64,000 bases of DNA from Flavobacteriaceae bacterium NBU2973 (lineage in GTDB: Bacteria; Bacteroidota; Bacteroidia; Flavobacteriales; Flavobacteriaceae): the NCBI GenBank assembly GCA_026162565.1, contig JAOEIQ010000012.1:1-64000 (forward strand), written 5' to 3'. Positions 37,110 through 46,636 of the stretch are shown in pieces. The translations under genes were made by a program, and so were the position numbers. How positions within the stretch are numbered: position 1 is the stretch's first letter; each line of letters opens with the position of its first letter. The notes beneath the pieces are model-generated. The model saw only the letters and a program-made list of their open reading frames with translations. It searched no databases and was not told the origin of the DNA.

Positions 37110-37502
37110 TTATCTATCTTTTTTCGGATTTAGAATAAAAGCATTGCTAAATTCTCGCTTAATTCTTAGTAACGCACGATCAGCTTCTAATTGCGATTTA
37201 AAACGGCCAACTCTTATTTTGTAATAAGGTGTTTCATAAGTTATGTCAACAGGAAAACCAGCATAAGTATTTAAAAATTTTTCTTTAGCAGCATCAGCAC
37301 CAGATCGATTTCCGGAGTAGATCTGAATGGATAATAAGTTTAAAGATTTTCCAGACTTATTAACCTCTTTTTTTAATTCTAAAAGTTCAGTGATTTGAGG
37401 GTCTTGGTTTACTTGTATAGTTGCATCTTGAGCAGTAACTATATGGCAGATAAAAAGGCTAAATATAGCTGTGTAAACTAATGTTTTTAACGAATACTTC
37501 AT
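37110..37502 (-). CDS. SPOR-domain secreted protein
   Basis: 130 aa with a signal peptide (about 1-25, ending VTAQ). The SPOR fold covers about 50-126: LLSIQIYSGNRSGADAAKEKFLN, then YYKIRVGRFKSQLEADRALLRIKREF. SPOR domains bind peptidoglycan stripped of stem peptides, often at division sites. Being short and lacking a membrane anchor, it is probably periplasmic. It is divergent from the alternative complex III operon and convergent with infB. Confidence 0.85.
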   Translation of the reverse strand: MKYSLKTLVYTAIFSLFICHIVTAQDATIQVNQDPQITELLELKKEVNKSGKSLNLLSIQIYSGNRSGADAAKEKFLNTYAGFPVDITYETPYYKIRVGRFKSQLEADRALLRIKREFSNAFILNPKKDR

Positions 37503-37524
37503 AGTTTCAATATGTTAACTTTTG

Positions 37525-37532
37525 CAAATGTA
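37525..37532 (-). promoter_or_regulatory. -7 promoter element of the SPOR gene
   Basis: On the minus strand the bases read TACATTTG, an exact TAnnTTTG match, 23 nt before the start codon. No clear -33 element. Confidence 0.45.
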
Positions 37533-37630
37533 AATTATATTAACTGAATCTCTTGTTGTTTTATTATTTAGAACGTTTATAAATTAGAAATTAACAGTTC
37601 ACTAACATTTCCAAAATAAACTTTATATCT

Positions 37631-37638
37631 TACTTTTG
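37631..37638 (+). promoter_or_regulatory. -7 promoter element of the act/cox operon
   Basis: TACTTTTG matches TAnnTTTG exactly. Transcription would start near 37645, about 30 nt before the first possible start codon of actA. Confidence 0.55.
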
Positions 37639-37674
37639 CGTGAGATTTTATAACCGACTTTTTCGATTAATTAT

Positions 37675-39009
37675 ATGAAAAAATCGTACCAAAGTTTAGA
37701 CGATAATTCAACTAACAATATGAAACAGGTGATATACCGTAAATTAACCTCAAAAATCTTCTATTTAGGGTTTATTTTATTACTAACGTTTTCAACTTCA
37801 ATTTCAGCTCAAGATGGTGATCCAGTTGCCGGAAAAGCACTTTTCAATACCAATTGTGCGTCTTGTCATAAATTAGACAAGAAAATGACTGGTCCTGCTC
37901 TACGAAATGTTGAGGCAAGATTAGCAGAAGATGAAGGTTTAGATAGGGAATGGCTGTATGCATGGATTCGTAACAGTGCAGGAATGATTGCTGCAGGAGA
38001 TGCCTATGCAAACAAAATTTACAAGGAGTACAACGGAACAGCAATGACTGCTTTTCCTCAGTTAACAGATGCTGATTTAAATAATATTTTAGCCTATACT
38101 GCTGAAGAGCCATCTACTCCACCTCCACCTCCTAATGATCCTAATGTATCTGAATCGACTAATTCGGGAGGAGTTTCTAATAATATCATTCTTGGAGCTT
38201 TAGCAATTTTGTTTATGCTGTTAGCTGCAGGATTATTTGCTGTTAATAAAACGTTACGCCGCTTCGCAGATTCCAAAGGAGTTGAGTTAGCAGAGGCATC
38301 AAGTAGAACACCTTTATGGAAAGCGTTTTTACAGAATCAATTTTTACTATTAGTTACAGCAATATTCTTCCTACTGTCTAGTGCTTATTTTGTGTATGGT
38401 TACTTGTCGCAAGTAGGTGTTGATCAAGGATATGAGCCAGTGCAGCCAATTCATTATTCTCACAAAATACATGCTGGAGATAATGGTATAGATTGCAAGT
38501 ATTGTCACTCATCAGCGCGAGTTAGTAAGCATTCAGGAATACCATCATTAAATGTTTGTATGAACTGTCATAAATCAATTTACGAGTACAATGGTGAGAC
38601 TACTGCCGAGTACACTAAAGAGTTCTATGATGGTGAAATCCAAAAATTATATAAAGCTGTTGGGTGGGATGATGCAAATCAGAAATATACAGGAGAAACG
38701 CAGCCAGTAAAATGGGTAAGGATTCACAATTTACCGGACTTTGCTTATTTCAATCACTCACAACACGTTAGTGTAGCAGGAATTGAATGTCAAACCTGTC
38801 ATGGTCCTGTTGAGGAGATGGAAATCATGTATCAACATGCACCTTTAACAATGGGTTGGTGTATCAACTGTCACAGAGAAACAGAAGTTAACGTAAAAGA
38901 TAATGCTTACTACGAAAAAATACATGAAGAGCTTTCTAAAAAGTATGGTGTTGAGAAATTAACAGCAGCGCAAATGGGAGGTTTAGAATGTGGTAAGTGT
39001 CACTATTAA
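37675..39009 (+). CDS. actA: Alternative complex III subunit A, multihaem cytochrome c with fused monohaem domain
   Basis: 444 aa from the first ATG. Residue M16 (37720) is an equally good start and gives a tidy signal peptide ending ISAQ (46). Six CxxCH haem sites are visible: C61-H65 in an N-terminal class I cytochrome c domain (about 48-143), then C274, C295, C372, C396 and C439 in the pentahaem C-terminal domain. Between them are a Pro-rich linker (148-154) and two membrane segments (about 170-190 and 222-243). ActA carries electrons from quinol oxidation in alternative complex III to an acceptor. The extra N-terminal haem domain may hand electrons to the oxidase encoded downstream (inference). 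Confidence 0.9.
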   Translation: MKKSYQSLDDNSTNNMKQVIYRKLTSKIFYLGFILLLTFSTSISAQDGDPVAGKALFNTNCASCHKLDKKMTGPALRNVEARLAEDEGLDREWLYAWIRNSAGMIAAGDAYANKIYKEYNGTAMTAFPQLTDADLNNILAYTAEEPSTPPPPPNDPNVSESTNSGGVSNNIILGALAILFMLLAAGLFAVNKTLRRFADSKGVELAEASSRTPLWKAFLQNQFLLLVTAIFFLLSSAYFVYGYLSQVGVDQGYEPVQPIHYSHKIHAGDNGIDCKYCHSSARVSKHSGIPSLNVCMNCHKSIYEYNGETTAEYTKEFYDGEIQKLYKAVGWDDANQKYTGETQPVKWVRIHNLPDFAYFNHSQHVSVAGIECQTCHGPVEEMEIMYQHAPLTMGWCINCHRETEVNVKDNAYYEKIHEELSKKYGVEKLTAAQMGGLECGKCHY

Positions 39010-39080
39010 TAAATTTAAAGTTGAAGTTTAGAAATTTAGAAAACTAATCATTCAACTAACAATTATATAACTAAATAAAT

Positions 39081-42000
39081 ATGTCATCAAACAAGAAATA
39101 CTGGAAAAGTGTTGAAGAGCTAGATCAAAACAGCTCTATTGTTGAGGCGCTAAAACAAAACGAGTTTGTAGAAGAAATTCCTACTGATGAGTTTCTTGGA
39201 GATAAAGAAACCTTAGAGAGTTCGTCTACGTCACGTCGCGATTTTTTAAAGTACATTGGTTTTAGTACAGCTGCTGCTTCTTTAGCTGCTTGTGAAGGAC
39301 CAGTAATTAAATCAATTCCTTATGTGGTGCAACCAGAAACTATTATTCCTGGTGTTGCTAACTACTATGCAACAACTATTGCTAACGGATTTGATTTCGC
39401 GAGTGTTTTAGTAAAAACGAGAGAAGGTCGTCCTATTAAAATTGAAAATAATGCTATGGCAGCTACCAATGGTAGTGCAAATGCTAGAGTTAATGCTTCG
39501 GTTTTAGGATTATATGATAACTTGAGAGTAAAGTCGCCAATGAAAGGTGGAAACGCCATTACTTGGGCAGAGTTTACAGCAGAAACAACTCTAGCTTTGA
39601 ATAAGGCTAAAGATTCTGGTAAGGCAATTGTGCTTTTAACAGGAACTATGTCAAGTCCTTCTACTAATAAATTAGTTGCTGAATTTGCAGAGCAGTATGG
39701 CAATGTTCGTCATGTTGTTTATGATGCAATTTCAGAATCAGCTGCATTAGATGCTTACCAAGCAAAATATGGTGAGCGTGGATTAGCTAATTACGATTTC
39801 TCTGAAGCGATGACAATTGTGTCTGTTGGTGCAGACTTTTTAGGAGATTGGCAAGGTGGAGGATTTGATTCTGGTTATGCTATAAAACGTGTTCCAGATC
39901 ATGGCAAGATGTCTCGTCATATTCAGTTTGAGTCTAATATGTCTTTAACTGGAGCAAATGCAGACAAGCGTGTTCCTTTAACACCAACACAGCAAAAAGT
40001 AGCTCTTGCAAAATTATATAGTTATGTTGTTGGAGGTTCTGTTTCAGGAGATTTACCGCAAGCTGCTGATGAAGCAGTTCGTAAAGCAGCTTCAGAATTA
40101 AAGAGAGCTGGAAGCAAAGGCGTTGTTGTGACAGGATTAAATGATGTTAACGCGCAAACGGTTGCTTTAGAAATAAATGAATACTTAAGTAGTAAGGCTT
40201 TCGATCCTAAAACTACAATTAAAACTAGACAAGGTAGTGATAAAGCTGTTGCTACTTTGGTTAGTGATATGAAGGCTGGTAAAGTTGGAGCTATCATCAT
40301 GAGTGGTGTAAATCCAATGTATACATTGCCTAATGCTTCAGATTTTGCTGAAGGATTAAAGAATACTGATTTATCAGTTGCTTTCTCAATGAAAGATGAT
40401 GAGACTGCTACTCTTGCACAATATATTGCAGCAGCACCTCATTATTTAGAATCTTGGGGAGATGTTGAAATGAAAAAAGGTCATTATAGTGTTATGCAAC
40501 CTACAATCCGTCCTTTGTTCGATACCATGCAGCTTCAAGATGTCTTATTAAAATGGACAGGAAATACTAAAAGTTACCATGACTATTTAAAAGATACATG
40601 GTCTGCAGATATATTAAATGGTAGTTCATTTAATAAAGCTGTTCAGGATGGTGTATTTGTTAGTACTGCTTTAACTACTGAAGAAACTACTTCGGATGAA
40701 ACAGTTGAAACTGAAACACCTTCTGGAAATGCAGCTAGAGCTTTAGCATCTTCTGCAAATTCTAATGGAATGGAGTTAACACTGTATTCTAAAGTAGGAA
40801 TGGGTGATGGTCAACAAGCTAATAATGCTTGGTTGCAAGAATTACCAGATCCAATTACAAGAGTGACTTGGGATAACTATTTAACAGTATCTAGAGCAGA
40901 TGCAGAAGCGTTAGGTTTAACTAATGAAAACGTTGCCAATGGTGCGTTAAATGGTAGTTATGCAAAAGTTACTGCTAATGGTGTGTCTGTTACAGTTCCT
41001 GTAATTATTCAACCAGGTCAAGCTAAAGGAAGTGTAGGTTTATCTTTTGGTTACGGAAGAACTAAAGGGATGAAAACCGAAATGCAAACAGGAGTTAATG
41101 CATATCCATTATACGCTAACTTTAATGCTGTACAAAATGTAACTGTAGAAGCTGCTTCAGGAACGCATGAGTTTGCTTGTACACAATTACAAAATACATT
41201 AATGGGTCGTGGAGATATTATTAAGGAAACGACTTTAGAGATATTCAACACAAAAGATAAGAACTATTGGAATGCTATGCCTGTGGTTTCATATAACCAT
41301 GAGGAAATTCCTGTAACATCTAAAAATGCTGACCTATGGGATGAGTTTGATCGTTCTATTGGGCATCACTTTAACTTATCCATAGATTTGAATTCTTGTA
41401 CAGGATGTGCGGCTTGCGTAATTGCATGTCATGCAGAAAATAACGTACCTGTAGTTGGTAAGGAAGAAGTAAGAAAGAGTCGTGACATGCATTGGTTACG
41501 CATAGATAGATATTATTCTTCTGAAGATTCGTTTGAAGGAGATAATACTAAAAAAGGCAATATTAAAGGAATAGGAAGCTCAATGAGTGAGTTTGGAGAG
41601 ATGGAGAATCCTGCAGACAACCCTCAAGTTGCCTTCCAACCTGTAATGTGTCAACATTGTAATCACGCTCCTTGTGAGACTGTTTGTCCAGTTGCTGCAA
41701 CATCGCATGGACGTCAAGGTCAAAACCACATGGCATATAACCGTTGTGTTGGTACTAGATATTGCGCAAACAACTGTCCTTACAAAGTTCGTCGTTTTAA
41801 CTGGTTCTTATACAATGGTAATGATGAGTTCGATTACTTCATGAACGATGATCTTGGGCGTATGGTAATTAATCCAGATGTTACAGTTCGTTCTAGAGGT
41901 GTCATGGAAAAATGTTCTATGTGTATTCAAATGACACAGAAAACTATTTTGGATGCTAAACGTGATGGTAGACCATTAAAAGATGGAGAATTACAAACAG

Positions 42001-42173
42001 CATGTTCAGCAGCTTGTAGTACTGGAGCAATGACATTTGGAGATATTAATGACAAGACAAGTAAAGTTGCAAAACTTAAAGAAGATAAACGTATGTATCA
42101 CTTATTAGAAAGCGTTGGAACAAAACCAAACGTGATTTATCAAACAAAAGTGAGAAATACAACGGAAGCATAA
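39081..42173 (+). CDS. actB: Alternative complex III subunit B, iron-sulfur protein
   Basis: 1030 aa. An internal Tat signal (SRRDFLK at 51-57) starts about 50 residues in, as is usual for this family, with a possible lipid-attachment Cys at 71. The central part (about 90-700) resembles molybdopterin oxidoreductases, but the family has no molybdenum cofactor. The C-terminal ferredoxin-like part holds four Cys groups: C773-xx-C-xx-C-xxx-C783, C857-xx-C-xxxx-C-xxx-C869, C889-xxxxx-C-xxx-C899, and a last group near CSMCIQ and CSAACSTGA. These fit one 3Fe-4S and three 4Fe-4S clusters. It is the large periplasmic subunit that takes electrons from menaquinol oxidation to ActA. Confidence 0.95.
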   Translation: MSSNKKYWKSVEELDQNSSIVEALKQNEFVEEIPTDEFLGDKETLESSSTSRRDFLKYIGFSTAAASLAACEGPVIKSIPYVVQPETIIPGVANYYATTIANGFDFASVLVKTREGRPIKIENNAMAATNGSANARVNASVLGLYDNLRVKSPMKGGNAITWAEFTAETTLALNKAKDSGKAIVLLTGTMSSPSTNKLVAEFAEQYGNVRHVVYDAISESAALDAYQAKYGERGLANYDFSEAMTIVSVGADFLGDWQGGGFDSGYAIKRVPDHGKMSRHIQFESNMSLTGANADKRVPLTPTQQKVALAKLYSYVVGGSVSGDLPQAADEAVRKAASELKRAGSKGVVVTGLNDVNAQTVALEINEYLSSKAFDPKTTIKTRQGSDKAVATLVSDMKAGKVGAIIMSGVNPMYTLPNASDFAEGLKNTDLSVAFSMKDDETATLAQYIAAAPHYLESWGDVEMKKGHYSVMQPTIRPLFDTMQLQDVLLKWTGNTKSYHDYLKDTWSADILNGSSFNKAVQDGVFVSTALTTEETTSDETVETETPSGNAARALASSANSNGMELTLYSKVGMGDGQQANNAWLQELPDPITRVTWDNYLTVSRADAEALGLTNENVANGALNGSYAKVTANGVSVTVPVIIQPGQAKGSVGLSFGYGRTKGMKTEMQTGVNAYPLYANFNAVQNVTVEAASGTHEFACTQLQNTLMGRGDIIKETTLEIFNTKDKNYWNAMPVVSYNHEEIPVTSKNADLWDEFDRSIGHHFNLSIDLNSCTGCAACVIACHAENNVPVVGKEEVRKSRDMHWLRIDRYYSSEDSFEGDNTKKGNIKGIGSSMSEFGEMENPADNPQVAFQPVMCQHCNHAPCETVCPVAATSHGRQGQNHMAYNRCVGTRYCANNCPYKVRRFNWFLYNGNDEFDYFMNDDLGRMVINPDVTVRSRGVMEKCSMCIQMTQKTILDAKRDGRPLKDGELQTACSAACSTGAMTFGDINDKTSKVAKLKEDKRMYHLLESVGTKPNVIYQTKVRNTTEA

Positions 42174-42203
42174 AATTAATTAAGAAACAATTATAAAAGG
42201 ATT

Positions 42204-43931
42204 ATGGCGTCTCATTACGAAGCACCTATTAGAAGACCTTTAGTTACAGGCGAAAAATCGTACCACGATGTTACTGTGGATGTAGCAAAACCAATTGAAG
42301 GCAAAGCAAATAAAGCTTGGTGGATAGTCTTTGGTATTTCACTTGTAGCTTTTCTTTGGGGAATTGGATGTATTATTTACACGATTTCTACTGGAATTGG
42401 AACTTGGGGATTAAACAAGACCGTTGGTTGGGCTTGGGATATTACTAACTTCGTTTGGTGGGTTGGTATTGGTCACGCAGGAACACTTATTTCTGCTGTA
42501 CTATTACTATTCCGTCAAAAGTGGAGAATGGCAATTAACCGTTCTGCAGAAGCAATGACTATTTTCTCGGTAGTTCAAGCAGGATTATTTCCAATTATTC
42601 ACATGGGAAGACCTTGGCTAGGATATTGGGTGTTACCTATTCCAAACCAATTCGGATCTCTTTGGGTGAACTTTAACTCACCTTTACTTTGGGATGTATT
42701 TGCAATCTCTACCTATTTATCTGTATCGTTAGTTTTCTGGTGGACAGGTTTATTACCAGATTTTGCAATGATTCGTGACAGAGCTGTAAAACCTTTCCAA
42801 AAGAAAATATATTCTTTATTAAGTTTTGGTTGGTCTGGTAGAGCTAAAGATTGGCAACGTTTTGAAGAAGTGTCATTAGTATTAGCAGGTTTAGCAACAC
42901 CATTAGTATTATCTGTACACACAATTGTATCGTTTGACTTCGCAACATCTGTAATACCTGGTTGGCATACAACTATATTCCCTCCATATTTTGTTGCTGG
43001 AGCAATTTTCTCTGGATTCGCAATGGTAAACACACTTCTTATTATTATGAGAAAAGTGTGTAGCCTTGAAGATTATATTACAGTACAACACATCGAGTTA
43101 ATGAACATCGTTATTATGATTACGGGTTCTATAGTAGGTGTGGCATACATAACAGAGTTATTTATTGCATGGTATTCTGGTGTAGAATATGAGCAATATG
43201 CGTTCTTAAACAGAGCAACAGGGCCTTACTGGTGGGCATATTGGGCAATGATGACTTGTAATGTATTCTCTCCTCAATTTATGTGGTTTAAGAAACTGAG
43301 AACAAGTATTATGTTTTCATTCTTTATTTCTATTGTCGTAAATATAGGAATGTGGTTTGAGCGTTTTGTAATTATTGTAACATCATTACATAGAGACTAC
43401 TTACCATCTTCATGGACAATGTTCTCTCCTACATTTGTAGATATTGGAATATTCATTGGAACAATCGGATTCTTCTTTGTGTTATTCTTATTATACTCAC
43501 GTACGTTCCCAGTAATTGCACAAGCAGAGGTTAAGACTATTTTAAAATCATCAGGAGAACGTTATAAAAATATTAGAGAAAGAGGCGATAGTTTAGTTGG
43601 AACAGGAGCTGATGAAAGAACATCTTCTGGTGTTGCTGCAGTTGTTGAATCTACGTCTTCATCTACTGATAATTCCGAAAGAGTAAGTAATTTATTAGGA
43701 AGTATTGGGTCGTTTGATGCAAACACTCAAACAGCTGATGACCTCAAGAAAATAAGTGGTGTTGGTCCTAAAATGGAACAAACACTTAACCAAATAGGTA
43801 TTTATACATTCTTACAAGTTAGTAAGATGACTAAAAAAGAATATGATTTGTTAGATTCTATTACAGAATCATTCCCAGGAAGAGCAGAGCGCGATGATTG
43901 GGCAGGACAAGCTAAAAAATTAATAAACTAA
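42204..43931 (+). CDS. actC: Alternative complex III subunit C (NrfD-like) with C-terminal helix-hairpin-helix domain
   Basis: 575 aa. An NrfD-like integral membrane protein with about ten helices (about 38-450), family motifs GHAGTLISAVLLLFRQKWR and HMGRPW, and ELFIAWYSG. It is the quinol-binding membrane subunit, thought to be involved in energy conservation. After the last helix a Ser-rich linker (about 455-510) leads to residues 512-575, a helix-hairpin-helix fold of the type added to several Bacteroidota proteins (DDLKKISGVGPKMEQTL, GIYTFLQVSKM, GRAERDDW). This extension has no obvious role in respiration and would lie in the cytoplasm. It is the third gene of the act operon. Confidence 0.93.
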   Translation: MASHYEAPIRRPLVTGEKSYHDVTVDVAKPIEGKANKAWWIVFGISLVAFLWGIGCIIYTISTGIGTWGLNKTVGWAWDITNFVWWVGIGHAGTLISAVLLLFRQKWRMAINRSAEAMTIFSVVQAGLFPIIHMGRPWLGYWVLPIPNQFGSLWVNFNSPLLWDVFAISTYLSVSLVFWWTGLLPDFAMIRDRAVKPFQKKIYSLLSFGWSGRAKDWQRFEEVSLVLAGLATPLVLSVHTIVSFDFATSVIPGWHTTIFPPYFVAGAIFSGFAMVNTLLIIMRKVCSLEDYITVQHIELMNIVIMITGSIVGVAYITELFIAWYSGVEYEQYAFLNRATGPYWWAYWAMMTCNVFSPQFMWFKKLRTSIMFSFFISIVVNIGMWFERFVIIVTSLHRDYLPSSWTMFSPTFVDIGIFIGTIGFFFVLFLLYSRTFPVIAQAEVKTILKSSGERYKNIRERGDSLVGTGADERTSSGVAAVVESTSSSTDNSERVSNLLGSIGSFDANTQTADDLKKISGVGPKMEQTLNQIGIYTFLQVSKMTKKEYDLLDSITESFPGRAERDDWAGQAKKLIN

Positions 43932-44029
43932 AAGTAGCATATGAAACCTCTAGTTAAAATGATAAATGGTTTTACCTATATTATTAAGGAGGTTGCATCT
44001 GACAATAATAAAAGAATAGATATTAACAG

Positions 44030-44563
44030 ATGAAAACTTCAAAAGTAATTCACGCTATTTATAACGATGATGATGTTTTAATGTCTGCCGTTAAAACAGT
44101 TAAGGCGAAGAAACATCATATAGAAGAAATATATACACCTTTTCCAGTTCATGGACTAGACAAGGCAATGGGATTAGCACCAACTCGTATAGCTATTACA
44201 TCATTCATGTATGGATGTGTAGGTTTAACAGTTGCAATACTGATGATGAATTTTATAATGATTGAAGATTGGCCTCAAAACATAGGAGGTAAACCAAGCT
44301 TTAGTTATTTAGAAAATATGCCAGCATTTGTGCCTATTATGTTTGAGCTTACAGTATTTTTTGCAGCCCATTTAATGGTAATTACATTTTACTTACGTAG
44401 TAGAATGTGGCCATTTAAAAAAGCAGAAAATCCTGATCCTAGAACAACAGATGATCATTTTTTAATGGAAATCCCTGTTCATGGCAATGAGTCGGAATTA
44501 ACAAGCTTGTTAAAAGATACAGGAGCAGTAGAGATTAAATTAGTTGATAAAGAAGAGCATTAA
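44030..44563 (+). CDS. actD: Alternative complex III subunit D (DUF3341)
   Basis: 177 aa. Matches DUF3341: an N-terminal soluble part (VIHAIYNDDDVLMSAVKTVKAKKHHIEEIYTPFPVHGLDKAMGL), two membrane helices (about 62-85 and 102-122) and a C-terminal soluble region with DDHFLMEIPVHGNE. A structural membrane subunit of alternative complex III without cofactors. A gap of 98 nt separates it from actC; that gap holds a 30-codon open frame whose TGA overlaps the actD ATG. Confidence 0.92.
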   Translation: MKTSKVIHAIYNDDDVLMSAVKTVKAKKHHIEEIYTPFPVHGLDKAMGLAPTRIAITSFMYGCVGLTVAILMMNFIMIEDWPQNIGGKPSFSYLENMPAFVPIMFELTVFFAAHLMVITFYLRSRMWPFKKAENPDPRTTDDHFLMEIPVHGNESELTSLLKDTGAVEIKLVDKEEH

Positions 44564-44661
44564 TATATTATGAAAGCCCATAATGGGCATTTGGCAAGAA
44601 AACCAATACCAATCGAAACGGTTAATTATTGAATAAATTGATTGCTAAAAAAAATAAATAA

Positions 44662-45216
44662 ATGAACAGGTTTACTAAAATAGTTGTACTTATAGTACTA
44701 GTGAGTTTTGTTTCTTGTCAAAAGAAAACAAGACCTAACTACCAATTTATGCCTAATATGTATGAACCAGTTGGTTATGAAACATACCAAAATGCAACAG
44801 CATTTAAAGGAGACATGGAGGCACAATTACCAGCTGAAGGATCAATCCCAAGAGGTTATATGCCTTTTGATTATGATAATACAACTGAAGGTTACGATTT
44901 AGCAAAGGCTAATTTAAAATCACCTTTAGATTCTACTCAAATAGATTTAGTAAGAGGGAAAGAGTTATATGATATTTATTGTGGTATTTGTCATGGGAAT
45001 AATGGAAATGGGCAAGGGAAGTTAGTAAAGCGTGAAAAAATATTAGGTATTCCAAGTTATGATGATGCTGGAAGAGCAATAACAACAGGAAGTATTTACC
45101 ACGTTATCTATTATGGTAAAAACGCGATGGGAAGTTATGCTAACCAATTAAATGAAGAAGAGCGCTGGCAAGTAGTAGCTTATGTTGAAAAACTTAAGGC
45201 TGATTTAGAAAAATAA
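44662..45216 (+). CDS. actE: Alternative complex III subunit E, monohaem cytochrome c lipoprotein
   Basis: 184 aa. A lipoprotein signal ends at C19 (VSFVSC). A single cytochrome c domain (about 92-182) has the haem site C107-G-I-C110-H111 and a probable axial Met in NAMGSY. It starts with MYEPVGYETY, typical of the family. It forms the periplasmic monohaem subunit of alternative complex III. The gap of 98 nt after actD contains a short GCCC/GGGC inverted repeat (44576-44588). Confidence 0.93.
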   Translation: MNRFTKIVVLIVLVSFVSCQKKTRPNYQFMPNMYEPVGYETYQNATAFKGDMEAQLPAEGSIPRGYMPFDYDNTTEGYDLAKANLKSPLDSTQIDLVRGKELYDIYCGICHGNNGNGQGKLVKREKILGIPSYDDAGRAITTGSIYHVIYYGKNAMGSYANQLNEEERWQVVAYVEKLKADLEK

Positions 45217-45245
45217 GATATTAGATAAAGCATATATATAATAAC

Positions 45246-46610
45246 ATGTATACATTTTCAAATAGACTAAAAATAGGAGCCATAATACTAACAGTATTAG
45301 GAGCCTTGATGGTTGGATATGGTTTTATGGATTCGCATAAATCTTTAGACAACGTAAAAACTATGCTGGCTGAAGAAGCTTCTCATGGACATCATGGTGG
45401 AGGTCATGCTGAAGAAACAACTCATGAAGCAATGAGTAAAGATTCTCATGGCGAAACTGAAGGACATGGAGATGCGCATGCAGAAGATGCTCATCATGGT
45501 GATAAACATGCAGAGCATGTTATGCACCAAATTCACAATAGACCTTGGGCTGCAATTTATGTAGCGGCCTTTTTCTTTTTCATGATTGCATTAGGAGTTT
45601 TAGCGTTTTATGCTATTCAATATGCAGCACAAGCTGGATGGTCGCCTTTATTATTAAGAGTCATGGAAGGTATAACAGCTTATGTGTTGCCAGGAGCACT
45701 TATTGTTCTTGCAATTGCAATTGCATCAGGAACAATTGGTCATTACAATATCTTTGTTTGGATGGATCCAGAAGTCGTTGCTCACGATAAATTAATTCAA
45801 GGTAAATCGGGTTGGTTAAATATTACTGGTTTTGCTATTAGAGGTTTAATTTTTATTGCTGGTTGGAGTTTATACAGATATTTTGCTCGTAAGTTTTCAA
45901 TTGCGCAAGACGAAGCTGATGATAACAAAAACTTCAAAAAGACTTTCCGTATCTCCGCTGGATTTTTAGTATTCTTTATTTATACGGAGTCTATGATGTC
46001 TTGGGATTGGATTATGAGTGTTGATCCTCACTGGTTCTCTACATTATTTGGATGGTATGTTTTTGCAGGAATGATGGTATGTGGAGTTACTGTAATCGCT
46101 ATGATTACAATGTACTTAAAGTCTAAAGATTTATTGCCAATGGTAAATGATAGCCATATTCATGATTTAGCAAAATTCATGTTCGGTTTCAGTATATTCT
46201 GGACGTATTTATGGTTCTCACAATTCATGTTAATTTGGTATTCTAATATTCCAGAAGAGGTAACGTATTTTGTAGCGCGTATTAACGATTACAAATTACC
46301 ATTCTTTGGTATGCTCGCTATGAATTTTATTTTCCCACTATTAGTTTTAATGAATAGTGATTACAAGCGTATAAACTGGTTTGTAGTAATGGCTGGAATT
46401 GTAATTTTATTAGGGCACTATGTAGATGTGTTCAATATGATTATGCCTGCAACTGTTGGAGATAGATGGTTTATTGGGATTCCTGAAATTGGATCAATCC
46501 TATTGTTTGCTGGATTATTCTTATTTATCGTGTTTACTGCTTTAACAAAAGCGCCATTAACACCAAAGAGGAATCCATTTATAAAAGAAAGTGAACATTT
46601 TCATTATTAA
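45246..46610 (+). CDS. actF: Alternative complex III subunit F, membrane protein with His-rich loop
   Basis: 454 aa, about ten membrane helices. It is a second NrfD-like quinol-binding subunit paralogous to ActC (DWIMSVDPHWFSTLFGWYVFAG, LAKFMFGFSIFWTYLWFSQFMLIWYSNIPEE). Between the first helix (about 10-28) and the second (about 101-125) lies a loop with 14 histidines between residues 47 and 97, mixed with Gly, Ala, Asp and Glu, which looks metal-binding. It follows actE by 29 nt and precedes the oxidase genes by 26 nt, consistent with one supercomplex operon. Confidence 0.92.
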   Translation: MYTFSNRLKIGAIILTVLGALMVGYGFMDSHKSLDNVKTMLAEEASHGHHGGGHAEETTHEAMSKDSHGETEGHGDAHAEDAHHGDKHAEHVMHQIHNRPWAAIYVAAFFFFMIALGVLAFYAIQYAAQAGWSPLLLRVMEGITAYVLPGALIVLAIAIASGTIGHYNIFVWMDPEVVAHDKLIQGKSGWLNITGFAIRGLIFIAGWSLYRYFARKFSIAQDEADDNKNFKKTFRISAGFLVFFIYTESMMSWDWIMSVDPHWFSTLFGWYVFAGMMVCGVTVIAMITMYLKSKDLLPMVNDSHIHDLAKFMFGFSIFWTYLWFSQFMLIWYSNIPEEVTYFVARINDYKLPFFGMLAMNFIFPLLVLMNSDYKRINWFVVMAGIVILLGHYVDVFNMIMPATVGDRWFIGIPEIGSILLFAGLFLFIVFTALTKAPLTPKRNPFIKESEHFHY

Positions 46611-46636
46611 TTAAAAAATAAAGAAGAAAGACAACA

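Noticed and set aside
41051-41251. Minus-strand open frames opposite actB, and similar ones at 39365-40300
   Set aside because: Shadows of a strongly conserved gene; no independent support.
44576-44588. GCCC/GGGC inverted repeat between actD and actE as a terminator
   Set aside because: The stem is too short, there is no T-tract, and it lies mid-operon.
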